Positions 32,535 through 42,118 are shown, numbered from the stretch's first letter. The stretch is DNA of 61,019 bases from Caldilineaceae bacterium (GCA_026989655.1 JALSIX010000084.1:1-61019); one strand, 5' to 3'. A program made the numbers and translations. The notes: generated by a model not told the origin, from the letters alone.

Positions 32535-34310
32535 ATGCGCACCATCCACACGGAGATCCTGGTCATCGGCGGTGGGGCCACGGGCACCGGCGTGGCCTGG
32601 GACGCGGCCCTCCGGGGCTTCCGCACGGTGTTGGTGGAGAAGCGGGACCTGACCCACGGTACCACGGGTCGGTACCACGGCCTGCTCCACAGCGGCGGCC
32701 GCTACGCGGTCAAGGACCCCCAGAGCGCCCGGGAATGCATCCACGAGAACCGTGTCCTGCGCCGCACCCACACCCATTGCATCGAGGACACCGGCGGCTT
32801 CTTCGTGGTCACCCCCGAGGACGCGGACAGCGACTACCCCGACCGGTTCCAGCAGGCCTGTCGCGAGGTGGGCATCCCTTGCGTGGAGATCCCGGTGGCC
32901 GAGGCCCTGCGCCGGGAACCCCTGCTCCACCCCCGGATCGCCCGGGTGTTCCAGGTGCCCGACGCGGCCGCGGACAGCTTCCTGGCCACCCACGCCACCG
33001 CGCAGGCCGCGCGCCAGGAAGGCGCAGAGATCCGGATCTACCACGAGGTGACCCGGCTCCTGGTGGAGGGGGGCGAGGGCGACCGCCGGGTGGTGGGCGC
33101 CCAGGTCCAGGACCTGGTCCGAGGGGAGCCGGTGCGCATCCTCGCGGACATGACCATCAACGCGGCCGGGGCATGGGCCGGCCAGGTGGCCCGCCTGGCC
33201 GGCATCCAGGTGTCCATCATCCCGGGCAAAGGCGTCATGCTGGCCGCCAGCCATCGGCTGGTGAACACGGTGATCAACCGCTGCAAGATGCCCAGCGACG
33301 GCGACATCATCGTGCCCATCCACACGGTGGCCGTCATCGGCACCACCGACGTGAAGGTCGCGGACCCCGAACACCTGGCCATCGAACCCTGGGAGGTGCG
33401 CTACATGCTGGAGGAGGCGGACAAGCTGGTGCCCGGCTTCAGCCGCACCCGGATCCTCCGGGCCTGGGCCGGGGTGCGTCCCCTCTACCAGGAGAACGCC
33501 CAGGGGATGGAGAGCCGAGACGTGACCCGGGCCCTGGCCCTGTTGGATCACCGAGAACGGGATGGAGTGGCCGGCTTCCTCACCATCACCGGCGGCAAGT
33601 GGACCACCTTCCGCCTCATGGCAGAGAAGACCCTGGACCGGGCCTGCGCCCACCTGGGGGTAGAGCGGCCCTGCCGCACCGCGGAGATCCCCGTGCCCGG
33701 CAGGGAACAGGGCCCCTACTGGCTGGGCCATCGCCTCCACGAGGTGGAGACGGCACAGCTCCAGGGAGAGCTGGTGTGCGAGTGTGAGCTGGTCACCCGG
33801 GACATGCTGGTGCAGGCGGCCCGTTTCAACCCCACCGTCACCCTGGACGACCTGCGCCGAGACGTGCGCCTGGGCATGGGGCCGTGCCAGGGCGGGTTCT
33901 GCACCTACCGGGCCGTGGGCATCCTCCACGAGCTGGCCAATGAGCCCCCCGAGGCCCCGACAGGAGACGCCCAGGCCTGGGAAGTGGCCCATCTGCAGAG
34001 TCCCCGCCAGGCCGCACGGACGCCCACCCCGGACAAGCGCTCCCCGTCCAGCGCTCCCAGGCCACGTCCCTCCCCGGTCCTGGAGCGAACACACCCCATG
34101 GCCAACCCCAACCTGCTCCTGCGGGACTTCCTCCAGGAACGGTGGAAGGGAGTCCTGCCCATCCTGTGGGGCCAACAGCTCAAGCAGGAACGCCTGGACC
34201 AGCTCCTCTACCTGAGCCTGATGAACGTGGACCACCTGCCAGACCCGGAGCTGGTCAGCCCCATGAGCGACTTCTACACCCGGATCCCCACCGCGGAGAC
34301 GGAGGGCTGA
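32535..34310 (+). CDS. glpA: Anaerobic-type glycerol-3-phosphate dehydrogenase subunit A
   Basis: FAD-dependent subunit oxidising glycerol-3-phosphate to dihydroxyacetone phosphate. The 591 residues start MRTIHTEILVIGGGATGTGVAWD, the FAD-binding Rossmann motif, with YHGLLHSGGRYAV and ITGGKWTTFRLMAE of the GlpA/GlpD family. Near 415-460 a BFD-like [2Fe-2S] domain shows CECELVTR and GMGPCQGGFC. A basic, Pro-rich linker and a C-terminal helical domain ending near GlpB follow. CGGAGGGA precedes the ATG. glpB begins 1 nt after the stop. Confidence 0.93.
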   Translation: MRTIHTEILVIGGGATGTGVAWDAALRGFRTVLVEKRDLTHGTTGRYHGLLHSGGRYAVKDPQSARECIHENRVLRRTHTHCIEDTGGFFVVTPEDADSDYPDRFQQACREVGIPCVEIPVAEALRREPLLHPRIARVFQVPDAAADSFLATHATAQAARQEGAEIRIYHEVTRLLVEGGEGDRRVVGAQVQDLVRGEPVRILADMTINAAGAWAGQVARLAGIQVSIIPGKGVMLAASHRLVNTVINRCKMPSDGDIIVPIHTVAVIGTTDVKVADPEHLAIEPWEVRYMLEEADKLVPGFSRTRILRAWAGVRPLYQENAQGMESRDVTRALALLDHRERDGVAGFLTITGGKWTTFRLMAEKTLDRACAHLGVERPCRTAEIPVPGREQGPYWLGHRLHEVETAQLQGELVCECELVTRDMLVQAARFNPTVTLDDLRRDVRLGMGPCQGGFCTYRAVGILHELANEPPEAPTGDAQAWEVAHLQSPRQAARTPTPDKRSPSSAPRPRPSPVLERTHPMANPNLLLRDFLQERWKGVLPILWGQQLKQERLDQLLYLSLMNVDHLPDPELVSPMSDFYTRIPTAETEG

Positions 34311-34311
34311 G

Positions 34312-35601
34312 ATGGGAACGCCTGCAGCAGGATCCCCGGGGAGGATACCGGACCTCCTGGTGATCGGGGCCGGCCTGGCCGGGCTCATGGCGGCCCAGAC
34401 CGGAGCCGACGCGGGCCTCTCCGTCCGGGTGGTGGCCAAGGGCATGGGGGCCACCCACTGGGCCGCGGGCACTGTCGACGTGTTGGGCTACCTGCCCACG
34501 GACGACACACCGGTCCACCACCCCCTGGAGGCCGTGGAGCGCCTGCCCGAGGACCATCCCTACCGACGGGTAGGCGGGGCGCCCAGGGTGGCCAGAGGGT
34601 TGGCCCGGTTCCAGGAGCTCACCCAGGCCCTGAAACTGCCCTACGTGGCCCGGGAGGACGGCCAGAACTGGTGGCTCCCCTCGCCGGCAGGGGCCCCTCG
34701 CCCGGCCTACCTGGCGCCCCAGGCCCAGGCCCGGGGCGACCTGGAGCGAAAGGAGCCCCTGCTGATCGTCGGCTTTGCCGGGCTGCGGGACTTCTACCCC
34801 CGCCTCATCGCAGAGAACCTGGCCCGCCAGGGGATCCAGGCCCGGGCAGCATCCCTGCCCCTGAACCTGCTCACCCCCCGGCGGGATGTGAACACCGTGC
34901 AGTTGGCCCGAACCCTGGACCGACCCGACCCGGTGGAGCGTCTGGGCCGAGAGCTCCGGGCCCTGGCTCGGCCCGGCGAACGGATCGGCCTGCCGGCCAT
35001 CCTGGGGCTGGAACGCCATCTGTGGACCTGGCATCGCCTGGAGGCGATCACGGAGGCCCCGGTCTTCGAGATCCCCACCCTGCCGCCGAGCGTCCCAGGC
35101 ATCCGCCTGTTCCAGGCCTGGCAACGCCACCTGCTGGCCCAGGGCGTGCGGGTGGAGATGGGGATGGCGGCCATCGGCTTCCAGGCCGCGGGAGATCGGA
35201 TCCTGTGGGTGGAGACCGAGAGCGCGGCCCGCCCCCTGCGCCATCGCGCGGGCCGCTTCGTCCTGGCCACCGGGGGCATCCTGGGCGGCGGCATCGCTGC
35301 AGGGCCCGACGGCCCGGCCCGAGAGGTGGTCTTCGGCCTGCCCCTGGCCGTGCCGACAGAGCGGCGCCACTGGTTCCGGCCCCGATTCCTGGACCCTGCC
35401 GGCCATCCCCTCTTCCAGGGCGGTGTGGCCGTGGATCCGGCACTGCGGCCGGTGGATCCACGGACAGGCCAGACGATCTACACGAACCTCCACGCGGCCG
35501 GGGAGATCCTGGCCGGCACGGACAGCATCCGGGAACGGAGCCTGGAGGGCATCGCCCTGGCGACGGGCGCGGCCATCCTCCCTGCCGCGGCATCTCCATG
35601 A
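34312..35601 (+). CDS. glpB: Anaerobic glycerol-3-phosphate dehydrogenase subunit B
   Basis: Flavoprotein subunit that works with GlpA. The 429-residue protein has a short Gly/Pro-rich start, then DLLVIGAGLAGLMAAQTGAD, the FAD-binding motif, and MGATHWAAGTVDVLGYLP, a GlpB hallmark. The C-terminus holds LATGGILGGGIAAG and the GlpB-type TIYTNLHAAGEILAGTDS. The stop lies 7 nt before the glpC start. Confidence 0.9.
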   Translation: MGTPAAGSPGRIPDLLVIGAGLAGLMAAQTGADAGLSVRVVAKGMGATHWAAGTVDVLGYLPTDDTPVHHPLEAVERLPEDHPYRRVGGAPRVARGLARFQELTQALKLPYVAREDGQNWWLPSPAGAPRPAYLAPQAQARGDLERKEPLLIVGFAGLRDFYPRLIAENLARQGIQARAASLPLNLLTPRRDVNTVQLARTLDRPDPVERLGRELRALARPGERIGLPAILGLERHLWTWHRLEAITEAPVFEIPTLPPSVPGIRLFQAWQRHLLAQGVRVEMGMAAIGFQAAGDRILWVETESAARPLRHRAGRFVLATGGILGGGIAAGPDGPAREVVFGLPLAVPTERRHWFRPRFLDPAGHPLFQGGVAVDPALRPVDPRTGQTIYTNLHAAGEILAGTDSIRERSLEGIALATGAAILPAAASP

Positions 35602-35608
35602 GGACGCC

Positions 35609-36892
35609 ATGTTCACCACATCCTGGCATTCGGTCAACCTGACCGCCAACGAGTGCATCAAGTGCAACATCTGCACCAGCTACTGCCCGGTGGCCGAGGT
35701 CACGGACCGCTTCCCCGGGCCCAAGTACGCGGGGCCCCAGTCCGAGCGCTTCCGGGAGAACGGCCAGCCCCACTCCCCGGATCGCTCGGTGGACTACTGC
35801 TCCGGCTGTCGGGTGTGCAACGAGGTCTGCCCCACCGGGGTACGCATCGCGGAGATCAACGCCCGGGCTCGGGCCCAGATGGTGGCCGAACACGGCATCC
35901 CCCTGCGCAACCGCCTGCTGGGGCGCAACGAGCTGCTGGGACGCCTGGGCAGCCTGGCTCCCCACCTGGCCAACCGGAGCCTCCACAACCCGGTCAGCCG
36001 GCTCCTGGCCGAGAAGGTGATGGGCATCGCCCGCCACGCCCCCCTGCCCCGGTGGAGCGAGACGGGCACGCTCCACCACTGGCTGCGCCGGACCGCGGCC
36101 CACCGACGACGGGCCGAGCGCAAGGTGGTCTACTTCCACGGCTGTGCCACCCAGTACTACGAGCCCTTCGTGGGCCAGGCCGCGGTGCTGGTGCTGGAGC
36201 ACCTGGGCTACCAGGTCATCGTCCCGCCCCAGAACTGCTGCGGTCTGCCCCTCCTCTCCAACGGCGAGTTCGAGGCCGCGGAGCGCTACCACCGGGGCAA
36301 TGTGGCCCGGCTGGCCGGCTTCGCCTGGGCCGGATACCCCATCGTGGGCACCTCCACCAGCTGCACCCTGACCCTGAAGGAGGAGGCCCCCGAGCTGCTG
36401 GACCGCACGGACAGCGGCACCCTGGCCCTGAAGCAGGCCACCTGGGACATCTTCGAGTTCCTCCGGGAGCGGGCCCAGGCCGGAGAACTGCCCACGGATT
36501 TCCGCCCCCTGGGCACCGACGCGGAGCCCCTGGTGCTGCCCTACCACGCGCCCTGCCAATACCGGGCCCACCGGGTGGGCAAACCCGCACTGGAGATCCT
36601 GTCCTGGATCCCCGGGGTGGCAGTGCGGGAGAGCCTGGCCCGCTGCTGCGGCATCGCCGGCACCTACGGCTACAAGGCGGAGAAGTACACCATCGCCATG
36701 GACGTGGGCCAGGAGCTGTTCGACTTCGTGCGATCCCAGGGCCCCGGGGTGCGCCTCACCGCGTGCGACTCCGAGACCTGTCGCTGGCAACTGGAACACG
36801 GCACAGGCATCCCCTCGCGCCACCCCATCGAGGTGTTGGCCGCGGCCTATGGCCTGTACGACCTGGAAGGACGGAGGCCTGTGGTGGAATGA
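35609..36892 (+). CDS. glpC: Anaerobic glycerol-3-phosphate dehydrogenase subunit C (iron-sulfur, CCG domains)
   Basis: Membrane-associated electron-transfer subunit linking GlpAB to the quinone pool. The 427 residues start with two [4Fe-4S] motifs, CIKCNICTSYCP and CSGCRVCNEVCP. Two cysteine-rich CCG domains follow, with NCCGLP and RCCGIAG, as in heterodisulfide-reductase subunit B relatives. There is no clear transmembrane helix. Last confident gene of the glycerol/DHA cluster. Confidence 0.92.
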   Translation: MFTTSWHSVNLTANECIKCNICTSYCPVAEVTDRFPGPKYAGPQSERFRENGQPHSPDRSVDYCSGCRVCNEVCPTGVRIAEINARARAQMVAEHGIPLRNRLLGRNELLGRLGSLAPHLANRSLHNPVSRLLAEKVMGIARHAPLPRWSETGTLHHWLRRTAAHRRRAERKVVYFHGCATQYYEPFVGQAAVLVLEHLGYQVIVPPQNCCGLPLLSNGEFEAAERYHRGNVARLAGFAWAGYPIVGTSTSCTLTLKEEAPELLDRTDSGTLALKQATWDIFEFLRERAQAGELPTDFRPLGTDAEPLVLPYHAPCQYRAHRVGKPALEILSWIPGVAVRESLARCCGIAGTYGYKAEKYTIAMDVGQELFDFVRSQGPGVRLTACDSETCRWQLEHGTGIPSRHPIEVLAAAYGLYDLEGRRPVVE

Positions 36893-36947
36893 ACGCCGCC
36901 CCGCAGCGATCCAGCCCCCGGCGGAAACAGAAAGGAACGGCAGCCCC

Positions 36948-38033
36948 TTGCAGACCCTGATCGTCGGCGCTGGGGCCATCGGCTGTCTGGTGGGTGGGCT
37001 GCTGGCCCAGGCAGACCTGCCGGTGACCCTGGTAGGGCGGCCCAGGCTGGTGGAAGCGATCCGCGACCGGGGACTTCGCCTGGAGCTCCCCCACCAGGCC
37101 CTCCAGGTGAAGGCCGTGGCCGCATGCACCACCGTGGACCAGGCCCTGGCCCACGCGATGGAGGCCCGCCGCCCCGTGGCCCTCGCGGTGCTCACGGTGA
37201 AGAGCTACGACACCGCCGCCGCCCTGGACGAGCTGGACCAGGCCCTCCGCGGCCACGGCCATCCCCAGCCCTACCTGCTCAGCCTCCAGAACGGCGTGGG
37301 CAACGAGGAGGCTCTGGCCGAGCGGTTCGGCCCGGAACGGGTGCTCGCGGGCACCATCACCGCCCCTGCGGAGATCCCCGAACCGGGCACGGTGCGGATC
37401 GGCAAGGCCCGTTTCGCGGTCGGCATAGCCCCCTGGCACCGGGAGGCCTGTCACGCGGCCGAACGCGTCCAGGCCCTCTGGTCCCGAGCCGGCATGGCGG
37501 TGACCCTCTACCGGGACGCCCGGTCCATGAAGTGGACCAAGCTCCTCATGAACATGATCGGCAACGCGACCAGCGCCATCCTGGCCGAACCCCCCGGGCT
37601 CACCTTCCAGGATCCCCACATCGCAGACCTGGAGATCCGGGCCCTGCGGGAGGCCCTGCAGGTGATGGCCGCCCAGGCGATCCGCCCGGTGAACCTGGAG
37701 CCCTATCCCCTGGGCACAGCCGCGCCCCTGCTCCGCCGGGCACCCTACAGCCTCCTGCGCCTGGCCCTGCGCCGCATCGTCTCCGGGGCCCGGGGCGGCA
37801 AGATGCCCAGCCTCTACCTGGACCTGGAGCGGGGCAAGGGGAAGAGCGAGATCCGGTGGCTCCACGGCGCGGTGGCCCGGGCGGGCGAATCCCTCCAGAT
37901 CCCCACCCCGGTGAACCGAGCCCTCACCGAGATCGTCCTCCGCCTGGTGTCCCATCCGGAGGAATGGCCGGCCTGGCAAGGGGCACACCGCCGCCTGGTG
38001 GAGGCCGTCCAGAGCTACCGGGGACAGGCGTAG
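36948..38033 (+). CDS. Ketopantoate reductase-like (ApbA/PanE family) dehydrogenase
   Basis: A 361-residue NAD(P)-dependent reductase: TLIVGAGAIGCLVGGLLAQ at the N-terminus (GxGxxG), LTVKSYDT, SLQNGVGNEE (PanE hallmark), and KWTKLLMNMIGNATSAIL in the C-terminal helical domain. Ketopantoate reductase makes pantoate for coenzyme A, but the family also includes other 2-oxo-acid reductases, so the substrate is not certain. I place the start at TTG 36948, with AAAGGA upstream; an ATG at 36849 would overlap glpC by 44 bp. Its 3' end overlaps the convergent M42 peptidase by 19 bp. Confidence 0.78.
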   Translation: MQTLIVGAGAIGCLVGGLLAQADLPVTLVGRPRLVEAIRDRGLRLELPHQALQVKAVAACTTVDQALAHAMEARRPVALAVLTVKSYDTAAALDELDQALRGHGHPQPYLLSLQNGVGNEEALAERFGPERVLAGTITAPAEIPEPGTVRIGKARFAVGIAPWHREACHAAERVQALWSRAGMAVTLYRDARSMKWTKLLMNMIGNATSAILAEPPGLTFQDPHIADLEIRALREALQVMAAQAIRPVNLEPYPLGTAAPLLRRAPYSLLRLALRRIVSGARGGKMPSLYLDLERGKGKSEIRWLHGAVARAGESLQIPTPVNRALTEIVLRLVSHPEEWPAWQGAHRRLVEAVQSYRGQA

Positions 38034-39070
38034 GCCATCAGGGTGTCCACCACCCGATCGAACACCGCCAGCCGGGCCACCTCGTAGCCGTGGCTGTTCT
38101 CCCGCACATGGCCGAAACAGGCCACCCGATACGCGCCGCCGCCGGCCCACACCAGGCTCCCGTCGCTGGCCGCGGACGCGTACACCACCGGCTGCAGCTC
38201 GGTACCCGCCCGATGGGCCGCGGCCATCAGTTCCCGAACCAGTTCCTGGTCGTAGTGGCCCAGCCGATCCTTGCTCCAGATCCCGGGCCGGCCATCCAGG
38301 GCCAGGGGCGCCTCCGGCGGCATGGGACACCCATCCACCGCGATGAAGATGTCCGGGCGCTCCCGATGGGCCACCAGCTTCGCGCCCTGGCCACCGCCCT
38401 CCTCGTGGACGGTGAAGGCCACCAGGGTGGGGTATCGAGGACGCCGCTCCTCTCGGGCCAGCCGCTCCAGGAAGCGCAGCAGGGCCACCACCCCCATGCG
38501 GTCGTCGAAGGTCCACGCGGCCACCAACGGGTCCTGGGGAGGGCCGAACAGGACCGGGCCCCGTCGCTCCGGGGCAGGGACCGCGACCGAGCCAGGGCGC
38601 ACGCCGGCCGCCGCCAGCTCCTCCCGCGAGAGGCCGGTGAGGATGCGCACGTCCGCCCAGGTCACAGCTCCCCGGCCGGCTTCCTCGGTATGGGTGGACC
38701 CCATGGAGAGGATCCCGGTCACCGGCTCCCCATCGCCCAGGATCGTCACCGGCCCCTCGCCCAGCTTCCAGGGATAGAGGCCGCCGGAACGGTCCACCCG
38801 GAGGGTCCCATCTGCCTCCACCCGGGTGACCACCATGCCGATCTCGTCCATGTGGGCTGCGTAACAGGTCCGGGGGCCATCCTGTTCGCCGGAGATGCGG
38901 ACCACCACGTTGCCGGCCGGATCGGTCTCGTGTGGGTAGCCCAGCCCGGCCAGACGGGCCCGCACCACATCGGCCACGGCCTGTTCCCGGCCCGACGGAC
39001 CGGGCACCAGCAGCTCCCGGAACCACACCAGCGCGGGATGATCGTGGGGATAGCTCGTTGCGTGGGTCAT
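38015..39070 (-). CDS. M42 family aminopeptidase
   Basis: Dinuclear-zinc aminopeptidase of the tetrahedral type, 351 residues. Metal ligands are in AHMDEIGMVV, WTFDDRMGVVALL, TVHEEGGGQGA (catalytic Glu pair) and IAVDGCPM. All the expected His/Asp/Glu positions appear present near residues 70, 185, 225 and 245, plus a His in the C-terminal region. The ATG at 39070 has GGAGGG upstream. It is divergent from the glycosidase and converges, with overlap, on the ketopantoate-reductase-like gene. The substrate may be a peptide, as in cytosolic peptide recycling. Confidence 0.88.
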   Translation of the reverse strand: MTHATSYPHDHPALVWFRELLVPGPSGREQAVADVVRARLAGLGYPHETDPAGNVVVRISGEQDGPRTCYAAHMDEIGMVVTRVEADGTLRVDRSGGLYPWKLGEGPVTILGDGEPVTGILSMGSTHTEEAGRGAVTWADVRILTGLSREELAAAGVRPGSVAVPAPERRGPVLFGPPQDPLVAAWTFDDRMGVVALLRFLERLAREERRPRYPTLVAFTVHEEGGGQGAKLVAHRERPDIFIAVDGCPMPPEAPLALDGRPGIWSKDRLGHYDQELVRELMAAAHRAGTELQPVVYASAASDGSLVWAGGGAYRVACFGHVRENSHGYEVARLAVFDRVVDTLMAYACPR

Positions 39071-39184
39071 GGCAAGCCCTCCCATGGGGTGAAGAGAGTG
39101 CGGTGCAGAGGAGATGCAGAGGACAGGACAAAACGGCCCGCTCCAGGGCCACAGAGCCACCGGAATGGCCTCCTTCCCCCGACC

Positions 39185-39227
39185 GGAAACTGCCCAGGCC
39201 CGGGCAGCCCAGACCTGGACAGTTTCC
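39185..39227. promoter_or_regulatory. Inverted repeat upstream of the glycosidase promoter
   Basis: GGAAACTGCCCAGG (39185-39198) and CCTGGACAGTTTCC (39214-39227) are 14-bp arms with one mismatch, 15 bp apart, ending 6 bp before the -35. It is a candidate regulator site in the M42/glycosidase divergent region. Confidence 0.5.
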
Positions 39228-39233
39228 CCGTGT

Positions 39234-39262
39234 TTGACAGATCCGTCAACCTGGGACAGGAT
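39234..39262 (+). promoter_or_regulatory. Promoter for the GH38-like gene, overlapped by a palindrome
   Basis: TTGACA (39234-39239), 17-bp spacer, CAGGAT (39257-39262; weak). The 16-bp TTGACAGATCCGTCAA (39234-39249) is a near-perfect palindrome (two mismatched positions) covering the -35. This is the placing and form expected of a LacI- or GntR-type operator. Transcription would begin at about 39270, at or next to the ATG. Confidence 0.5.
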
Positions 39263-39270
39263 CCGAGAGG

Positions 39271-42063
39271 ATGAAGCCGACGGCCGAGATGCCCATCGAT
39301 GGGACGCCAGGACCCGTCCCCCGGCCCGAGGAGGCCCTCTGGCACGTCCTCCATCCCCAGCTCTACCGAGGCCAGACCATGCCCACCGTCCACACCGTCT
39401 ACCTGGTCCACCACAGCCACACGGACATAGGCTACACCCACGACCCGCCCATCGTCTGGGAGCTGCACACCCGGTTTCTGGACGAGGCCCTGCGCCTGGC
39501 CTGCAACCACATGGATCGGGAGGACGACGCCGCGTTCCGCTGGACCGTGGAAGCCACAGCCGTGTTGCGCCACTGGCTGGACCGGGCGGCGCCGGAGGAG
39601 GTGGACCGCTTCCTGGCCCTGGAACGGGCCGGTCGGATCGAGGTCACGGCCATGTTCGCCAACGTGACCCCCCTCTACGACACGGACGAACTGGTGGAGA
39701 GCCTCCAGCTCGTGGGCTCCCTCCGCCGTACCTACGGCATCACCGTCCGCCACGCCATGAACTGCGACGTGAACGGCCAGAACTGGCCCCTGGTGGACCT
39801 CCTCTTGGACGCGGGCGTCCAGGGTTTCAGCATGGCCATCAACACCCATTTCGGCGGCGCCCTTCGTCCCCGCCCCTATCCCTTCCTCTGGGAAGGGCCC
39901 AGCGGACGACACCTGCCCACCTACAACGGGTGGACCTACGACAAGGGGCTGCGCTTCGGCATCGGCCGGGACCCAGAGGCCTTTGCCCAGGTCTGGTGGC
40001 CCCGGGTCCAGGCCTACCTGGACGCGATCGGCTATCCCCTGCCGGTGCTCATGCTCCAGGCCTACCATCCCTTCGGCGACAACGGGCCGGCCTACGACTT
40101 CACCGCCTTCATCGAGCGCTGGAACCAGGAGGGACGCGCGCCCCGCCTGGTCATGGCCACCCCCTCGATCTGGTGGAAGGCCGTGGAGCGCCACCGAGAT
40201 CGGCTGCCGGTCTGGTCCGGCGACTGGACGGATTTCTGGAACTTCGGCTCCATCAGCAGCGCCCGAGAGCAGGCCATCGTCCGGGCCAGCCGGGAACGAC
40301 TGCGCCGCGCAGACCTGCTCCACGCCGCAGTCCACACGTTGGCCCAGAAGAGGGCCCAGGAGCAGGATGGGCCCAGGCTCTGGGCGCCCCTGGCCCATGC
40401 CCGCCATCGGGAACAGGCCTGGCAGGCCCTCATGCTCTGGGACGAGCACACCTGGGGCGCGGATGTCTCCGTCCGCTCCCCGGAGAGCGAGGACACCGTT
40501 GCCCAGTGGCACCACAAGGCCGCCCACGCCTACCAGGCCCGCAGCCTGAGCCTCCTGCTCCAGCGGGATGGCCTGGGCGACCTGGCCCGCTTCGTGGAGG
40601 AGGCCGACGAGGAGGCCTACCTGCTCTTCAACCCCCTGCCCTGGGAACGGATCGTGGCCGGCTTCCTCTGGCCCACCCAGGCCCAGACCCGAGGCACGCC
40701 GGACGACACCACCGCGGGACGCCATCACCGGGACCGCCGGCCCCTGCCCTTCCCCTTCCCCTGGCCAGAAGAGCACCCCGAGACCGGCGAGGCCCAGACG
40801 GTCCTCCCACCCGTATCGGTCCCCGCGTGTGGCTACACCGTGGTCCGCGGTTCGGACCTGGACGTGGGCCCCGGAGCGATCCAGGTCCGAGAGGCCGAGG
40901 AGGTCCACAACCACCGCTTCCGGATACGCTTTGACCGGGAACGAGGAGGCATCCGCTCCCTGTACGACCTGGCGCTGGACTGGGAATGGGTGGATCCAGA
41001 GGCCGAGTGGCCCTTCCACGGCTACGTCCACGAGGAGGTGGCCGACCGCTCCCACCCCTGGCCTCGCCATCGGATCGCCCACCAGGAATGGGATGCCCCC
41101 ACGCCGGAGATCCCCATCGGCTGGAAGCCCGACTGGTGGGCCCGCCGACAGGGCCCTACCCGACTGGTGGCCCACAGGGCCTATCACACCCCCCTGGGAT
41201 GGGTGGTGGTGCAGGAGCTGGAGGTCCCCGGGATGGACGGGCTGCTGACCCAGTGGGTCTTCCTGCCCGACTACGATGACTTCGTGGAGTGCCTTTCCTG
41301 CTGGACCTCCGGGCTGGACACCCACCCCCAGGCCGCCTATCTGGCCTTCCCCTTCCACCTGCCCGGCGCGACGCCCTGTTTGGACGTAGGGGGCGTGCCG
41401 GTGGTGCCGGACAGGGACCAGCTCCCAGGAGCCTGTCGGGACTACTTCACCGTCCAGGGCTGGGTGGATTTCTCCACCCAGGAGCGGGGCATCACCGTCA
41501 CCATGCCCGAGAACCCCCTGGTCCAGATCGGCGGGTTCCACTTCGGGCGCTACCAGCAGGGGCGCCCGACGATGCCCCCCTTGCTCCTGGGATGGGTGAC
41601 GAACAACTACTGGGAGACGAACTTCCGGGCCCACCAACCGGGGCGGGTCCATGCCCGCTACCGGCTCTACCCCCACCGCGGCCCTCTGGTGGAGGCCGAG
41701 GCCCACCGCCGGGCCCAGGAGAGCGCCCACAGCGAGCTCCTCCTGCACCCTCTGGGCGAGCCCAAGGCGTCTCCTCCCCGGCTGCCCCGGACCGGGTCCC
41801 TGCTGGCCCTGCCCCAGCCGCCGGTGCTGGTGCTCCATGTGTTGCCCCACGGCCCGGGGCGGATGTTGCTCCGGCTCTTCAACCCGGATAGGGCGCCCCG
41901 GCGCGCGACCGTGGCCTCGGCCCTGTTGCGGATCCGACGGGCCTACCGGGCCGACCTCTTCGGCGAGCGCCTGGAGGCGCTGGAGGTGACCGACGAACAC
42001 CTGCAGGTGGAGCTGCCTTCCCGCAGGGTGACGGTCCTCTCCCTGGATGTGGTGCCGCCCTGA
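39271..42063 (+). CDS. Glycoside hydrolase family 38-like (alpha-mannosidase-related) protein
   Basis: A large 930-residue cytosolic protein without signal peptide. VHHSHTDIGYTHDPP near 46-60 is the GH38-type HxHxDxG metal site, and HAMNCDVNGQNWPLVD near 165-180 is the nucleophile region. The C-terminal half is beta-rich, as in GH38. This resembles the GH38-related group with uncharacterised extra domain (DUF5054-like). Substrate is unknown; a mannoside would fit the mannose-6-phosphate isomerase-like gene downstream. The first ATG at 39271 lies at the predicted transcription start. A second in-frame ATG at 39379 is nearer the start of family homology, so the true start is uncertain. Confidence 0.72.
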   Translation: MKPTAEMPIDGTPGPVPRPEEALWHVLHPQLYRGQTMPTVHTVYLVHHSHTDIGYTHDPPIVWELHTRFLDEALRLACNHMDREDDAAFRWTVEATAVLRHWLDRAAPEEVDRFLALERAGRIEVTAMFANVTPLYDTDELVESLQLVGSLRRTYGITVRHAMNCDVNGQNWPLVDLLLDAGVQGFSMAINTHFGGALRPRPYPFLWEGPSGRHLPTYNGWTYDKGLRFGIGRDPEAFAQVWWPRVQAYLDAIGYPLPVLMLQAYHPFGDNGPAYDFTAFIERWNQEGRAPRLVMATPSIWWKAVERHRDRLPVWSGDWTDFWNFGSISSAREQAIVRASRERLRRADLLHAAVHTLAQKRAQEQDGPRLWAPLAHARHREQAWQALMLWDEHTWGADVSVRSPESEDTVAQWHHKAAHAYQARSLSLLLQRDGLGDLARFVEEADEEAYLLFNPLPWERIVAGFLWPTQAQTRGTPDDTTAGRHHRDRRPLPFPFPWPEEHPETGEAQTVLPPVSVPACGYTVVRGSDLDVGPGAIQVREAEEVHNHRFRIRFDRERGGIRSLYDLALDWEWVDPEAEWPFHGYVHEEVADRSHPWPRHRIAHQEWDAPTPEIPIGWKPDWWARRQGPTRLVAHRAYHTPLGWVVVQELEVPGMDGLLTQWVFLPDYDDFVECLSCWTSGLDTHPQAAYLAFPFHLPGATPCLDVGGVPVVPDRDQLPGACRDYFTVQGWVDFSTQERGITVTMPENPLVQIGGFHFGRYQQGRPTMPPLLLGWVTNNYWETNFRAHQPGRVHARYRLYPHRGPLVEAEAHRRAQESAHSELLLHPLGEPKASPPRLPRTGSLLALPQPPVLVLHVLPHGPGRMLLRLFNPDRAPRRATVASALLRIRRAYRADLFGERLEALEVTDEHLQVELPSRRVTVLSLDVVPP

Positions 42064-42118
42064 ACTGCACGAGCGCACCGACCGCGGCCCCACTTCACCC
42101 GACAGCCATGCCCTTGCC

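Noticed and set aside
30399-34472. Minus-strand open frame of about 1357 codons opposite HPr, EI and glpA
   Set aside because: Antisense to three motif-confirmed genes and without any domain pattern.
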